DNA of 64,000 nucleotides from Terrihabitans soli (GTDB lineage: Bacteria > Pseudomonadota > Alphaproteobacteria > Rhizobiales > Methylopilaceae): assembly GCF_014191545.1 (NCBI RefSeq), contig NZ_AP023361.1, positions 2,818,501-2,882,500 of the forward strand, read 5' to 3'. A program made the translations under genes and the position numbers. Positions 1 to 8,826 of the stretch are shown here, one piece after another. The notes beneath the pieces were generated by a model. It searched no databases and was not told the DNA's origin. It saw only the letters and a program-made list of their open reading frames with translations. Every line of letters starts with the position of its first letter. The first letter of the stretch is position 1.

Positions 1-65
1 CGCATCATCTCCGGCATAAGGATCCTCAGTTTAGCGACCTTCAGACCGCCGCCGGTCGGTCAAAG

Positions 66-428
66 ATGCGCTCGCACTACAAGATGGCGAGTCACAACGT
101 ACATGCAGGAATTAAGGGCTTGACCCATCGGTTGAGCTCCTTGGCGCCGGACAGATTTGTTGCGGGCTCAAGCAATGCTGGTCTAGATGAGCCCGGTCAA
201 AATACAGCCATCACTTTTTGCCAGATCACTGTCCTGCTGCTTGCCTACAGGCCAGAGTTCGACGAAGTCGTAGCCATGAAACTACTGTCGGATCTGCGAG
301 ACGACTGCGTTCGCGAGTTCGTTAAGGCCGGTCGGAAACTAAAAAAGGAAGAACGTGAGCGGCAGACCGGCGAAGCCCTCCGAATCCGGAGCGGCGAGAG
401 TTCTCGGAAAAGGCGCGCTGATCGCTAG
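66..428 (+). CDS. hypothetical protein in island (doubtful)
   Basis: Open frame of 120 codons at the left edge of the window, in the less GC-rich island DNA. I recognise no family. The C-terminal 50 residues are strongly charged (many K, R, E and D) and the last part reads like a basic tail. An internal ATG at 276 would give a 50-residue basic protein. Neither start has a clear ribosome binding site. It may be a remnant of island cargo or a chance frame. Apart from it, positions 1-442 show nothing I can name. Confidence 0.2.
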   Translation: MRSHYKMASHNVHAGIKGLTHRLSSLAPDRFVAGSSNAGLDEPGQNTAITFCQITVLLLAYRPEFDEVVAMKLLSDLRDDCVREFVKAGRKLKKEERERQTGEALRIRSGESSRKRRADR

Positions 429-442
429 CCTCGTACTTTGGG

Positions 443-1039
443 TCAGACGATAGCCACTTGGCTCATTATTTTCGATAGGCGTTCGGGGTTGTTCTCGATG
501 TAGATACACGTCGTCGAGATGCTTGAATGCCCGGCAAGTGTCGCAATAGCCTTAAGATCGACGCCCTGCTCTGCTAGACGAGTAATCAGCGTCCTTCGAC
601 CGGAGTGAGACGAAGCCTTAATCCCAGCTTGCATGTAAACGTCTCGAAAGAGATGAACCATGCCGTTTGGCGTAAAATGACGACCGGATCGAGTAGGAAA
701 AAGCGGACTATCGGGTCTGGAAGATCGCACATTGACCCAGTAGCGTTCTAGTGCCGTTCGCAAGTTCGGCGCAGATACGTATACATCTCGCATGCGGTTT
801 TTCTTCGTGTACGACCGCTTTATGTGAACCACAGAGCGCGCGCTGCCATCCGCGGCGTACACATCTTCGATCTTGAGAGATGCAATTTCCTTAGCCCGCA
901 AGCCGAGATAGAAGCTCACTGCGAGAATGGATCTGTCTCGCTCTCGAAATGGTCGGGGCTGAATCGAGTTCTCGACCTGCTCGTACTGCAGCAGCGTGAG
1001 AATCGGCGCACGGCCTGTTTGGCCTTGCCCTCTTGCCAT
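443..1039 (-). CDS. tyrosine recombinase, catalytic domain only
   Basis: Site-specific recombinase of the phage-integrase (tyrosine recombinase) family, 198 residues. The catalytic residues can be followed in order: Arg in GLRAKEI, a beta-hairpin Lys in TKKNRMRD, the H-x-x-R box in HSGRR, the GHSS box, and the nucleophile Tyr in CIYIE close to the C-terminus. The usual N-terminal SAM-like core-binding domain of about 100 residues is missing, so the protein is half the size of a typical integrase. The ATG at 1039 is preferred because AGAGAA lies about 7 bases upstream; an in-frame extension to 1120 has no such site. It is divergent from the serine recombinase. It could be a shortened integrase, a XerD-like accessory recombinase or a remnant that still has all its catalytic residues. 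Confidence 0.8.
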   Translation of the reverse strand: MARGQGQTGRAPILTLLQYEQVENSIQPRPFRERDRSILAVSFYLGLRAKEIASLKIEDVYAADGSARSVVHIKRSYTKKNRMRDVYVSAPNLRTALERYWVNVRSSRPDSPLFPTRSGRHFTPNGMVHLFRDVYMQAGIKASSHSGRRTLITRLAEQGVDLKAIATLAGHSSISTTCIYIENNPERLSKIMSQVAIV

Positions 1040-1288
1040 AGCGTTCTCTGACCCGTTGCAACAGAGTTCGGTGTCGCGATTATAAAAAGGCTCGCCGGAT
1101 TTGTACCTACAAACCTTCAACGGCCAAAAGAAAACGGCGCCGCGGCCGCCCTAGGATGAGATTCCTCGTCCACGATCTCGCTTACATCGCATATTGTCGT
1201 TCAACCTGAGCAAGAACCTGTTTCCATTGCATCTTTCCTGGATTATGATGATGGGTGGCTACCAAATGGAGAAGTTGTGTCTAATTGA

Positions 1289-1317
1289 TTTACAGCGGTC
1301 GGGGTCTAGGTTATAAT
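1289..1317 (+). promoter_or_regulatory. near-consensus sigma70 promoter of the serine recombinase
   Basis: TTTACA at 1289-1294 and TATAAT at 1312-1317 are separated by exactly 17 bases. The -10 box ends only 6 bases before the ATG at 1324, so transcription would start at or next to that ATG and the mRNA would be essentially leaderless. The rest of the 1040-1323 gap holds nothing else I recognise. Confidence 0.6.
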
Positions 1318-1323
1318 TCCCGA

Positions 1324-3063
1324 ATGCAATCTTCAGATCGGCCGCTCGCCTATTCGTATATCCGCATGTCGACGGACATCCAGCTCAAGGGCGACAGCTT
1401 GCGCCGACAGATGGAGCTGTCCCGACGTTATGCGGCACAGCACGATCTCCAGCTTGTCGAAGATACCTATAACGACATTGGCATCTCCGCTTTCAAAGGC
1501 GCGAATGTCTCTGGCGGCGCGCTGGGGAAATTCCTTCAAGCGGTCAAAGATAAACGAATCCCTTGGGGATCCTATCTTCTTGTAGAGTCGCTGGATCGCA
1601 TTAGCCGCGAGAAGCCAATGCTTGCACTGGCGACGTTTACAGAAATCGTTCGCAACGGCGTATCGATCGTCACTCTCGCCGACAATCACGTCTACCCCGC
1701 TGGCGAAACCGATACGCCTCAGCTCATTTATTCGATTGTCGTCATGGGCCGTGCGCACGACGAATCGCGAATGAAGAGTTCTCGCATATCTGCAGCATGG
1801 AACAATAAGCGCGCAAACGCCGCGAACCGAAAGCTCACGGCCCAATGCCCTGCGTGGCTTGAGATGAACGAGGATCGAGCCAGCTTTCGTGTGTTGGCAG
1901 ACCGTGCCGACGTCGTGAGACGAATATTCCGAGAGAGTCAGTCCGGCATCGGCAATTACTCGATAGCGCGGCGTCTAAACGAGGAGAAGATCGCTCCATT
2001 CGGCCGTTCGAAAGGCTGGCAGACCTCTTATATCGCGAAGATTTTGAACAACCGAGCCGTTCTCGGCGAGTTTCAGCCTCATCACTTCGTCGACGGCGCA
2101 AGAGTTCCGGACGGCGAACCGGTTGAGAATTATTTTCCGCCCGTCGTCGATGAAGAGCTTTTCTTCACGGCCCAAGGCGCAAGAAACCAACGCAGAGCCG
2201 GAGGCGGCGGTCGACGCGGCCCTTACATAAGCAATCTTTTTTCTGGGATTGCTAGTTGCGACTACTGCGGTGGTCGTATGCACTTTTTGAACAAGGGAGC
2301 TGGCCCGAAAGGCGGCACGTATCTCATATGTGACAATGCGCGTCGACGGTTGGGCTGTCGCCCTGCGGCATGGCGATACGATGACTTTGAAGCCTCGTTC
2401 CTCGCATTCGTCGAGGAGCTGGACCTCGGCCCACTGGCCAGAGACGAGAGCGAAATCTCAAGCCGTGCAAACCTCGATCAGCAGATCAGCAGCCTTGAGG
2501 GTCGCCGAGCAGAAGAAGAGAAATTGCGAGAAAAGATTTTTGACCTTCTCGCCGGCGGGTTAAAGACAGAGTTCATCGCGAAGAAACTTCAGGACGTCGA
2601 ACGTCGCCTCATCGAAATTGACGAAAATCTCCGCCTCAAATTAGCTGAGAGAAGCGCGCTTCAATTTGAGGTCTCGCAGTTCTACGAAGGAAAAGAAGAG
2701 ATCAAAGCGCTCGTGACGAGTCTGAAGGATCGTGATAGCCGTCAAGTCTACAGCGTGCGCGCACAGATCGCTTCGAGACTTAAGGCGTTGGTGCAAAACC
2801 TCACCCTTGCGCCAGACGGCGCGGACTCCCCTGGAGCGCTGAAGACGGACAGAGCCGCGCGCACGCACAACCGCGCCCCAATAACATTGAAGTCAGTCGA
2901 TCACCCTGACTGGCGCAGGTACTTCTCCGTGACGTTCAAGAACGGAGGCATGCGCACAATATATGTCGACGCCAAAGATCCTATGAATCCTATTCATCAG
3001 ATTCACGTGCCGAATTTTGGCAAAGACATTTTGGCGCGGACGGACGAACCACGTCTCGATTAG
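1324..3063 (+). CDS. large serine recombinase (integrase)
   Basis: Large serine recombinase of 579 residues, the enzyme class that integrates and excises phages and genomic islands at short att sites. Domains in order: N-terminal resolvase catalytic domain (YSYIRMSTD, nucleophile Ser about residue 16), the Recombinase DNA-binding domain (about 170-290), a zinc ribbon (Cys about 312, 315, 336 and 345), then a long charged coiled coil (about 375-460) of the kind that controls direction in this family. I start it at ATG 1324, which directly precedes the catalytic motif; an upstream TTG at 1285 lies ahead of the promoter -10 box. The gene reads toward the right end of the element, about 1 kb from the comM junction, as expected for an integrase that made this insertion. 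All catalytic features look intact. Confidence 0.93.
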   Translation: MQSSDRPLAYSYIRMSTDIQLKGDSLRRQMELSRRYAAQHDLQLVEDTYNDIGISAFKGANVSGGALGKFLQAVKDKRIPWGSYLLVESLDRISREKPMLALATFTEIVRNGVSIVTLADNHVYPAGETDTPQLIYSIVVMGRAHDESRMKSSRISAAWNNKRANAANRKLTAQCPAWLEMNEDRASFRVLADRADVVRRIFRESQSGIGNYSIARRLNEEKIAPFGRSKGWQTSYIAKILNNRAVLGEFQPHHFVDGARVPDGEPVENYFPPVVDEELFFTAQGARNQRRAGGGGRRGPYISNLFSGIASCDYCGGRMHFLNKGAGPKGGTYLICDNARRRLGCRPAAWRYDDFEASFLAFVEELDLGPLARDESEISSRANLDQQISSLEGRRAEEEKLREKIFDLLAGGLKTEFIAKKLQDVERRLIEIDENLRLKLAERSALQFEVSQFYEGKEEIKALVTSLKDRDSRQVYSVRAQIASRLKALVQNLTLAPDGADSPGALKTDRAARTHNRAPITLKSVDHPDWRRYFSVTFKNGGMRTIYVDAKDPMNPIHQIHVPNFGKDILARTDEPRLD

Positions 3064-3078
3064 TCCCACGTGGTGCAC

Positions 3079-3600
3079 CTAGAAGTCTTTCGTCAGAGAC
3101 GGGGTCGCACTTAGCGACAGCTTATCGAGGCGCTTTGCGAGACTTTCCAAGATCGACCGGCACCAGCGTTGCGCGCCGGGCTCGGAGCCTTCGACTGAGA
3201 ATACGAGTCCTGGCCACGCTGGATTTGAAATGCCCCTCGGCCGATCCGTAACCGCATCCTTCCAAGCCTGTTCTGTATTGACGGGCTCGTGCTTTGAAGT
3301 GACCCCTTGCTCGATGGCTTTGACCATCCGACGCGCGTCCTCAAGGTCGGTCTCAGTGATGTAGACGAGTTGATAATCCTGTCTCGCTCGGTAGCACTCG
3401 TTGATCGTCACGTAGTCCGAGAAAGCGTGACTCAGAAACCCCTGAGGGGTCTTTTCGGCTTCTTGATACGCGACCTTCTCGCCTTCCAGTCTCGCTTGTT
3501 CGGGCGTTAGCTTGAATTGCGAGGCCGCAGGGCTGGCCGAAACGCCAGTGACTAAGATCAGAGCGCTAACGACATTCGACAGGTTCAGGCTGGTGGTCAT
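3079..3600 (-). CDS. hypothetical exported protein
   Basis: Unrecognised protein of 173 residues. The first 27 residues look like a Sec signal peptide (hydrophobic ALILVTGVSASPAAS, cleavage probably after AAS), so the product is probably periplasmic. The mature part is hydrophilic with two Cys (ENCYR-like context and RWCRS) that could pair. GAGAG lies about 5 bases before the ATG, which supports the start. It is convergent with the serine recombinase, with 15 bases between the stops, and looks like island cargo. No function is proposed. Confidence 0.6.
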   Translation of the reverse strand: MTTSLNLSNVVSALILVTGVSASPAASQFKLTPEQARLEGEKVAYQEAEKTPQGFLSHAFSDYVTINECYRARQDYQLVYITETDLEDARRMVKAIEQGVTSKHEPVNTEQAWKDAVTDRPRGISNPAWPGLVFSVEGSEPGAQRWCRSILESLAKRLDKLSLSATPSLTKDF

Positions 3601-3809
3601 AATCTCTCAATGTCATGTCCAATTAACATCCGATGAGAAAGAGTATGAACGTCAGAATGGCGCGCAGAATTTCGGACGTATCGATTGTCACGGCAACTTT
3701 CATACGGAGCTTTTTCATGCGCTTTACCGGCGCTGATTTGTCCGTGTGAGTCGAGACGGATTGGGATCAAATGATCATAAGAATAAAATCTTATGCTCAA
3801 TTGATCAAT

Positions 3810-4055
3810 CTAAGGGGTCTGGTGGATGCCCCGATGAAGCTTCGAATAGCCGAGCCTGAGGCCAACACTCTTAGAACCGCATTTTGAGCAGACTAGCTTG
3901 GGCGTGAGGTCATCGTGCATAGAGCCGTGCTGCCGACCGAGCCTTTCAGCAAGGGCGGTGAGATCTAGTTCGCGACCGTGATGGCAGCCCATCGCATAGC
4001 AATAAGCGCTCAGGTCCGTCTGGCTGTCGATTAGTTGGCCGATGGTTGAACCCAT
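3810..4055 (-). CDS. small putative zinc-ribbon protein
   Basis: Protein of 81 residues with two Cys/His clusters: C-x5-C-H-H near residue 20 and C-x2-C-G about 35 residues later. This suggests a small zinc-binding fold. Similar short proteins (a Cys/His pair, then a D-L-x-A-L-A helix, then CxxCG) are common in Hyphomicrobiales, often on mobile DNA, and have no assigned role. ATG at 4055 is preferred to GTG at 4058. It is the last gene before the comM junction, 40 bases from it. The 3601-3809 gap upstream of its stop is AT-rich and shows no gene. Confidence 0.55.
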   Translation of the reverse strand: MGSTIGQLIDSQTDLSAYCYAMGCHHGRELDLTALAERLGRQHGSMHDDLTPKLVCSKCGSKSVGLRLGYSKLHRGIHQTP

Positions 4056-4085
4056 CACAAAGGATTCCGCGAGTCGCGCCAGCGA

Positions 4086-4104
4086 GCAATCAATTTAACT
4101 GGGC
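4086..4104. other. right junction of integrated element in comM (approximate)
   Basis: ComM similarity on the plus strand begins abruptly at about 4098-4104: the frame reads T-G-H-N-I-L-M and then GPPGAGKS, matching the GGHNLLMIGPPG segment of ComM/YifB proteins. Nothing upstream of this point resembles ComM; an AT-richer stretch with small island genes precedes it instead. The attachment-site core must lie within roughly 20 bases of this switch. The exact crossover cannot be placed without the left end, which is outside the window. Confidence 0.65.
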
Positions 4105-5006
4105 ATAATATCCTGATGATCGGACCGCCCGGCGCCGGCAAAAGCATGCTCGCCGCCCGCCTTCCCTCCATTCTGCCGAAGCTCACCGCGCCCGAACTGC
4201 TTGAGCTCGCGATGATCCGCTCCGTCGCCGGAGATCTGGCCGGCGGCGTATTGACGGACCGGCGTCCGTTCCGCGCCCCGCATCATTCGGCCTCGATGGC
4301 AGCGCTGGTCGGCGGCGGGATCAAACCGCGGCCGGGCGAAATCGCGCTCGCCCATAATGGCGTGCTGTTTCTCGACGAGTTGCCGGAATTCCAGCCGAAC
4401 GTGCTGGATTCGCTGCGCCAGCCCATGGAGACGGGGCAAGTCGTCGTCGCGCGCGCCAATCATCGCATCGCCTATCCCGCCCGCTTTCAGCTGATCGCCG
4501 CGATGAACCCGTGCAAATGCGGCAAAGCCGGCGAGCCCGGCCATGTGTGTCGGCGTGGCGCACGCTGCGCCGAGGACTATCAGGCGCGGCTGTCGGGGCC
4601 GCTTCTCGACCGCATCGACATCCACCTCGACGTGCCGTCGGTCTCGGCATCCGATCTTCTTCTGCCGGCGCCGAGCGAGAGCAGCAAAGACGTCGCGCTG
4701 CGCGTCGCTGCCGCGCGCCAGCGCGCTTCCGCCCGCGCGAGCGAACACAGGATCAGCGCCCGGACCAATGCCGAGCTGTCATCCTCTGCGATAGAAACGC
4801 TTGCCGCGCTCGATCCGGCCGGAACGCGCCTTCTGCATGACGCCGCCGACACGATGCGGCTTTCGGCACGCGGCTATCATCGTGTGCTGAAAGTTGCGCG
4901 GACGATTGCCGATCTCGACGGCGAGGAAAAAACCGGGCGGATACATCTGGCCGAGGCGCTGTCGTACCGGACGCTGGTGGATCGGGCGGTAACGGCGGCG
5001 GCATGA
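4098..5006 (+). pseudogene. comM: comM (yifB) 3' fragment, interrupted by the island
   Basis: C-terminal two-thirds of the Mg-chelatase-like AAA+ ATPase ComM/YifB, which as a whole protein helps branch migration in natural transformation. Walker A GPPGAGKS (about 4122-4145), the RPFRAPHH segment, Walker B LFLDELPEF, the CKCG motif and the C-terminal SARGYHRVLKVARTIADL helix are all present. The N-terminal Lon-protease-S5-like domain of about 200 residues is missing and should lie beyond the left end of the island. An ATG at 4116 could start a 296-residue product, but this would begin two residues before the P-loop and is unlikely to fold normally. Frame and key motifs are otherwise undamaged, so precise excision could restore the gene. 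Confidence 0.88.
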
Positions 5007-5105
5007 TCCTTTTATCCGGCGCGAAAGCTTTCGGGACTTCGCCGGGTCACAAATCTGAGACCGAACCGTCACACGACTGTCGGACGAAAATGATGCAAGC
5101 GCCGT

Positions 5106-6011
5106 ATGAGCGCTTCTCCTTCGATTCTCCTTCCCTCCGCCCTCCGGCCCCTTTCAGGTCTTTCAGGTTCCGGCCTTCCGGCCCCAGACTTTCCCGAGGT
5201 CGATCTGCCCGACCCGCTCGGCCGGATCGGCGATCTGGAACTGCGACTCGCCAAGAAGCCCAAGGATGTGAAGAAGGCGCAGAAGCTGCGCTACAAAGTG
5301 TTCTTCGAGGAAATGTCGGCGCAGCCGAACGTCATGGCGCGCCTTGCCCGCCGCGACGTCGATATTTTCGATCAGGTCTGCGACCATCTTCTCGTCCGCG
5401 ATGCGACGCCCCGTCCGGGTTTTCTGAAAAAGCGCACCGTCGGCACCTATCGCCTGCTGCGGCAGGATGTGGCGGAGCGGAATTTCGGCTTCTACACGCA
5501 GGGCGAATTCGACATCCAGCCGCTGATCGCGCGGCATGCGCATCTGAATTTCCTCGAACTCGGCCGCTCCTGCGTGCTCGCGCCCTGGCGCGACCGGCGC
5601 ACCGTCGAACTGCTCTGGCACGGCATCTGGGCCTATGTGCTGGCCCATAAGGCCGATGTGATGCTGGGCTGCGCCAGCCTTGAGGGCTCCGACCCGGCCG
5701 AGCATCAGCTGGCCTTGAGCTATCTGCACCACTTCCACCGCGCGCCCGAAGCCTGGCGGGCCGAGGCCCTGCCCGAGCGGCGCGCCGATATCGCTTTGCT
5801 CGACAAGGATCAGATCGACCCCAAACGGGCGCTGCGCGCTCTGCCGCCCCTCATCAAAGGCTATCTGCGCCTTGGGGCTATGATCGGCGACGGGGCGGTG
5901 ACCGACCGCCAGTTCGGCACGACCGATATCCTGATCGTTCTGCCGCGCGCCTTCATCAACCCGCGCTACATCCAGTATTACGGCGCCGAGGCAACCCGCC
6001 ACGCGGCCTGA
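5106..6011 (+). CDS. olsB: L-ornithine N(alpha)-acyltransferase OlsB
   Basis: GNAT-fold acyltransferase of 301 residues that moves a 3-hydroxyacyl group from acyl carrier protein to the alpha-amino group of ornithine, giving lyso-ornithine lipid, the first step of ornithine membrane lipid synthesis. The conserved core starts at LRLAKKPKDVKKAQKLRYKVF and continues through GTYRLL, the ELGRSCV motif and the C-terminal GTTDILIVLP segment. The first 35 residues are low in conservation and the true start could be slightly later. No OlsA acyltransferase is in the window, so the second step must be encoded elsewhere. It follows comM by 99 bases and precedes mutS on the same strand. Confidence 0.9.
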   Translation: MSASPSILLPSALRPLSGLSGSGLPAPDFPEVDLPDPLGRIGDLELRLAKKPKDVKKAQKLRYKVFFEEMSAQPNVMARLARRDVDIFDQVCDHLLVRDATPRPGFLKKRTVGTYRLLRQDVAERNFGFYTQGEFDIQPLIARHAHLNFLELGRSCVLAPWRDRRTVELLWHGIWAYVLAHKADVMLGCASLEGSDPAEHQLALSYLHHFHRAPEAWRAEALPERRADIALLDKDQIDPKRALRALPPLIKGYLRLGAMIGDGAVTDRQFGTTDILIVLPRAFINPRYIQYYGAEATRHAA

Positions 6012-6083
6012 GATTTCCCCTTCATCCACAGGCTTGATTGCCGCGCCTTTCGCCGCCCGCATTGAGCCGCTAGCACTGGTGGG

Positions 6084-8783
6084 ATGAACGCGCGGGAAGA
6101 GATTCCATCCATTGAGACCGGCAGCGGCGACAGCCGCGTCACGCCGATGATGGAGCAATACCTCGAGATCAAAACGGCCAATCCGGATTGCCTCCTCTTT
6201 TACCGGATGGGCGATTTCTACGAGCTGTTTTTTGAGGACGCCGAACAGGCGAGCCGCGCGCTCGGCATCATGCTGACCAAGCGCGGCAAGCATCAGGGCC
6301 AGGACATCCCGATGTGCGGCGTGCCGGTCGAGCGCGCCGACGATTATCTGCAGCGTCTGATCTCGAAGGGTTTCCGCGTCGCCGTCTGCGAACAGATCGA
6401 AGATCCGGCGGAAGCGAAAAAGCGCGGCGGCAAATCCGTTGTGAAGCGGGACGTTGTGCGGCTTGTGACGCCCGGCACGCTGACCGAAGACGCGCTGCTC
6501 GATCCCAGGCGCGCCAACCGTCTCATCGCGCTCGCGCGCGTGATGGCCGGCGAAGACACTATCGTGTTCGGCCTTGCAGCCCTCGACATCTCGACCGGCA
6601 CGTTCACCGTCTCCGAGACGACGCGCGCAGGCCTGGCGGCGGCGATCGCACGGCTCGACCCGGCGGAGATCGTTGTGCCGGAAGCTTTGCTGTCCGAGCC
6701 CGACCTTGCGGCGCTCTTGAAAGAGACGGGACGACCGCTGGCCCCCGTCGGCCGCGATATTTCCGATGCGGCGAGCGCCGAGCGGCGTCTGTCCGAAGCC
6801 TTCGGCGTATCGACCATTGCCGGCTTCGGTGCGCTCAGCCGCGCGGAAGTCTGCGCGGGGGCGACGGGCGTCTCCTATATTGTACGCACGCAGCGCGGCG
6901 CCCATCCGCCGCTCGCCGCCCCGCAGCGGGCCGGGCAGAGCGATTTCCTTGATATCGATGCCGCAACGCGCGCCAATCTCGAACTGACGCGGACCATGTC
7001 CGGCGAGCGCGTGGGGTCGCTGCTCGATGCCATCGACCGAACCGTCACCGCTGCGGGCGGGCGGCTTCTCAGCGAACGGCTCGCAAGCCCGCTGACCGAT
7101 CCCGACGCCATCAACCGCCGTCTCGACAGCGTCGAGACATTCACGGCGGATGCCGCGCTGCGGCGCGATATCTGCATGGCCCTCCGCCGTGCGCCCGATC
7201 TTGCGCGCGCCGTGCAGCGCCTTGCCTTCAACCGCGGCGGACCGCGCGATCTTGCCGGCGTGCGCGATGCCCTGATCGCGGCGCGCGCCATTGCCGAACG
7301 CCTCGGCCAGAGCGAACGCGGCGCGGAGATTGCGTCTGCGAGCACAGCGCTTGCCGCGCCCGACCCCGCGCTTGCGGCGCAGTTCAGCGAGGCGCTTGCC
7401 GAAGAACTGCCGGTGCGCGCCTCGGACGGCGGCTTTGTGCGTCCGGGCTTCGATGCCGCGCTCGATGAGCAGCGCCAGCTGCGCGATGAGAGCCGCCGCG
7501 TTATCGCGCAATTGCAGCAGCGCTATGCGGAGGAAACCGGCCACAAGACGCTGCGAATCAAGCACACGAACTTTCTCGGCTTTTTTGTCGAGGTTCCGGC
7601 CGCGGCCGGCGAAGAGCTGCGCGTTGCACCGTGGAACGCGACCTTCGTGCACCGCCAGACGCTGCAGGGCGCGATGCGCTTCTCGACCGTCGAACTCGGC
7701 GATCTTGAAAGCCGCATCGCGGCAGCCGCCGACCGGGCGCTGGCGCTTGAAATGGCCGTCTTTACGCGCCTCTCCGATCTTGTCGCGTCTGCGGGCGCTG
7801 TCCTGCAATCGGTCGCGCAAGCGCTGGCCGTGCTCGATGTCGCGAGCGCCTTTGCGCAGCTTGCCGCCGAACAGACTTATATGCGCCCCGAGGTCGACCT
7901 GTCGCTCGCCTTCGACATCAAAGGCGGACGCCACCCGGTCGTCGAACAGGCGCTCGTCTCCGAACCTTTCATCGCCAATCATTGCGATCTGTCGCCGGCG
8001 AGCGAACCAGAAGCCGGGCGCATCTACCTCATCACCGGCCCGAATATGGGCGGTAAATCGACCTTTCTGCGCCAGAACGCGCTGATCGCCATTCTGGCGC
8101 AGGCGGGAAGTTTCGTGCCGGCGGCATCGGCCAGGCTCGGCGTCGTCGACCGCCTGTTCAGCCGCGTCGGCGCCGCCGACGATCTGGCCCGCGGCCGATC
8201 CACTTTTATGGTCGAGATGGTCGAGACGGCGGCGATCCTCAATCAGGCGAGCCGCCGCTCGCTCGTCATCCTCGACGAGATCGGCCGCGGCACCTCGACC
8301 TTCGACGGCCTGTCGATCGCCTGGGCGGCGATCGAGCATCTGCACGAGAAAAATTCCTGCCGCTCGCTCTTTGCGACGCATTTCCACGAACTGACCCAGC
8401 TGTCGAAGCGGCTCGGCCGCCTCCACAATGCGACGCTGAAAGTCGCCGAGCACAAAGGCGATGTCGTCTTCCTGCACGAGGTCGTGCCCGGCACCGCCGA
8501 CCGCTCCTACGGCATTCAGGTGGCAAAGCTCGCCGGCCTGCCGCCCGCCGTGGTCGATCGCGCCGGGGCGATCCTTGCCGAGCTCGAAAGCCGCGACCGC
8601 GCCCGCCCGAAACAGGCCATCGCTGACGATCTGCCGCTGTTCTCCATCGCGCCAAGGCCCGCCCCGGTGGCCGCCCCGCCGGACCCGGCGCTTCTTGCCC
8701 TCGATGCCATAGACCCCGACGAGCTGACGCCCCGGGCCGCCCAGGAGGCCCTCTATCGCCTCAAGGCGCTCAGGAAGTCCTGA
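6084..8783 (+). CDS. mutS: DNA mismatch repair protein MutS
   Basis: Full-length MutS (899 residues), which binds mismatches and recruits the repair machinery. The N-terminal mismatch-binding motif GDFYELF is at about 43-49, followed by connector, lever and clamp domains. The ATPase has Walker A GPNMGGKS (about 652-659), the DEIGRGTST signature and the ATHFHEL box. The C-terminal tail ends in an [10 protein letters not shown] segment typical of alphaproteobacterial MutS. It has no frameshift. It is followed by glnD 43 bases downstream, a pairing frequent in Hyphomicrobiales. Confidence 0.98.
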   Translation: MNAREEIPSIETGSGDSRVTPMMEQYLEIKTANPDCLLFYRMGDFYELFFEDAEQASRALGIMLTKRGKHQGQDIPMCGVPVERADDYLQRLISKGFRVAVCEQIEDPAEAKKRGGKSVVKRDVVRLVTPGTLTEDALLDPRRANRLIALARVMAGEDTIVFGLAALDISTGTFTVSETTRAGLAAAIARLDPAEIVVPEALLSEPDLAALLKETGRPLAPVGRDISDAASAERRLSEAFGVSTIAGFGALSRAEVCAGATGVSYIVRTQRGAHPPLAAPQRAGQSDFLDIDAATRANLELTRTMSGERVGSLLDAIDRTVTAAGGRLLSERLASPLTDPDAINRRLDSVETFTADAALRRDICMALRRAPDLARAVQRLAFNRGGPRDLAGVRDALIAARAIAERLGQSERGAEIASASTALAAPDPALAAQFSEALAEELPVRASDGGFVRPGFDAALDEQRQLRDESRRVIAQLQQRYAEETGHKTLRIKHTNFLGFFVEVPAAAGEELRVAPWNATFVHRQTLQGAMRFSTVELGDLESRIAAAADRALALEMAVFTRLSDLVASAGAVLQSVAQALAVLDVASAFAQLAAEQTYMRPEVDLSLAFDIKGGRHPVVEQALVSEPFIANHCDLSPASEPEAGRIYLITGPNMGGKSTFLRQNALIAILAQAGSFVPAASARLGVVDRLFSRVGAADDLARGRSTFMVEMVETAAILNQASRRSLVILDEIGRGTSTFDGLSIAWAAIEHLHEKNSCRSLFATHFHELTQLSKRLGRLHNATLKVAEHKGDVVFLHEVVPGTADRSYGIQVAKLAGLPPAVVDRAGAILAELESRDRARPKQAIADDLPLFSIAPRPAPVAAPPDPALLALDAIDPDELTPRAAQEALYRLKALRKS

Positions 8784-8826
8784 CGGGCTTGATGTTTTAA
8801 CCGGCCCCGCGCCATAGATGGGCGGC

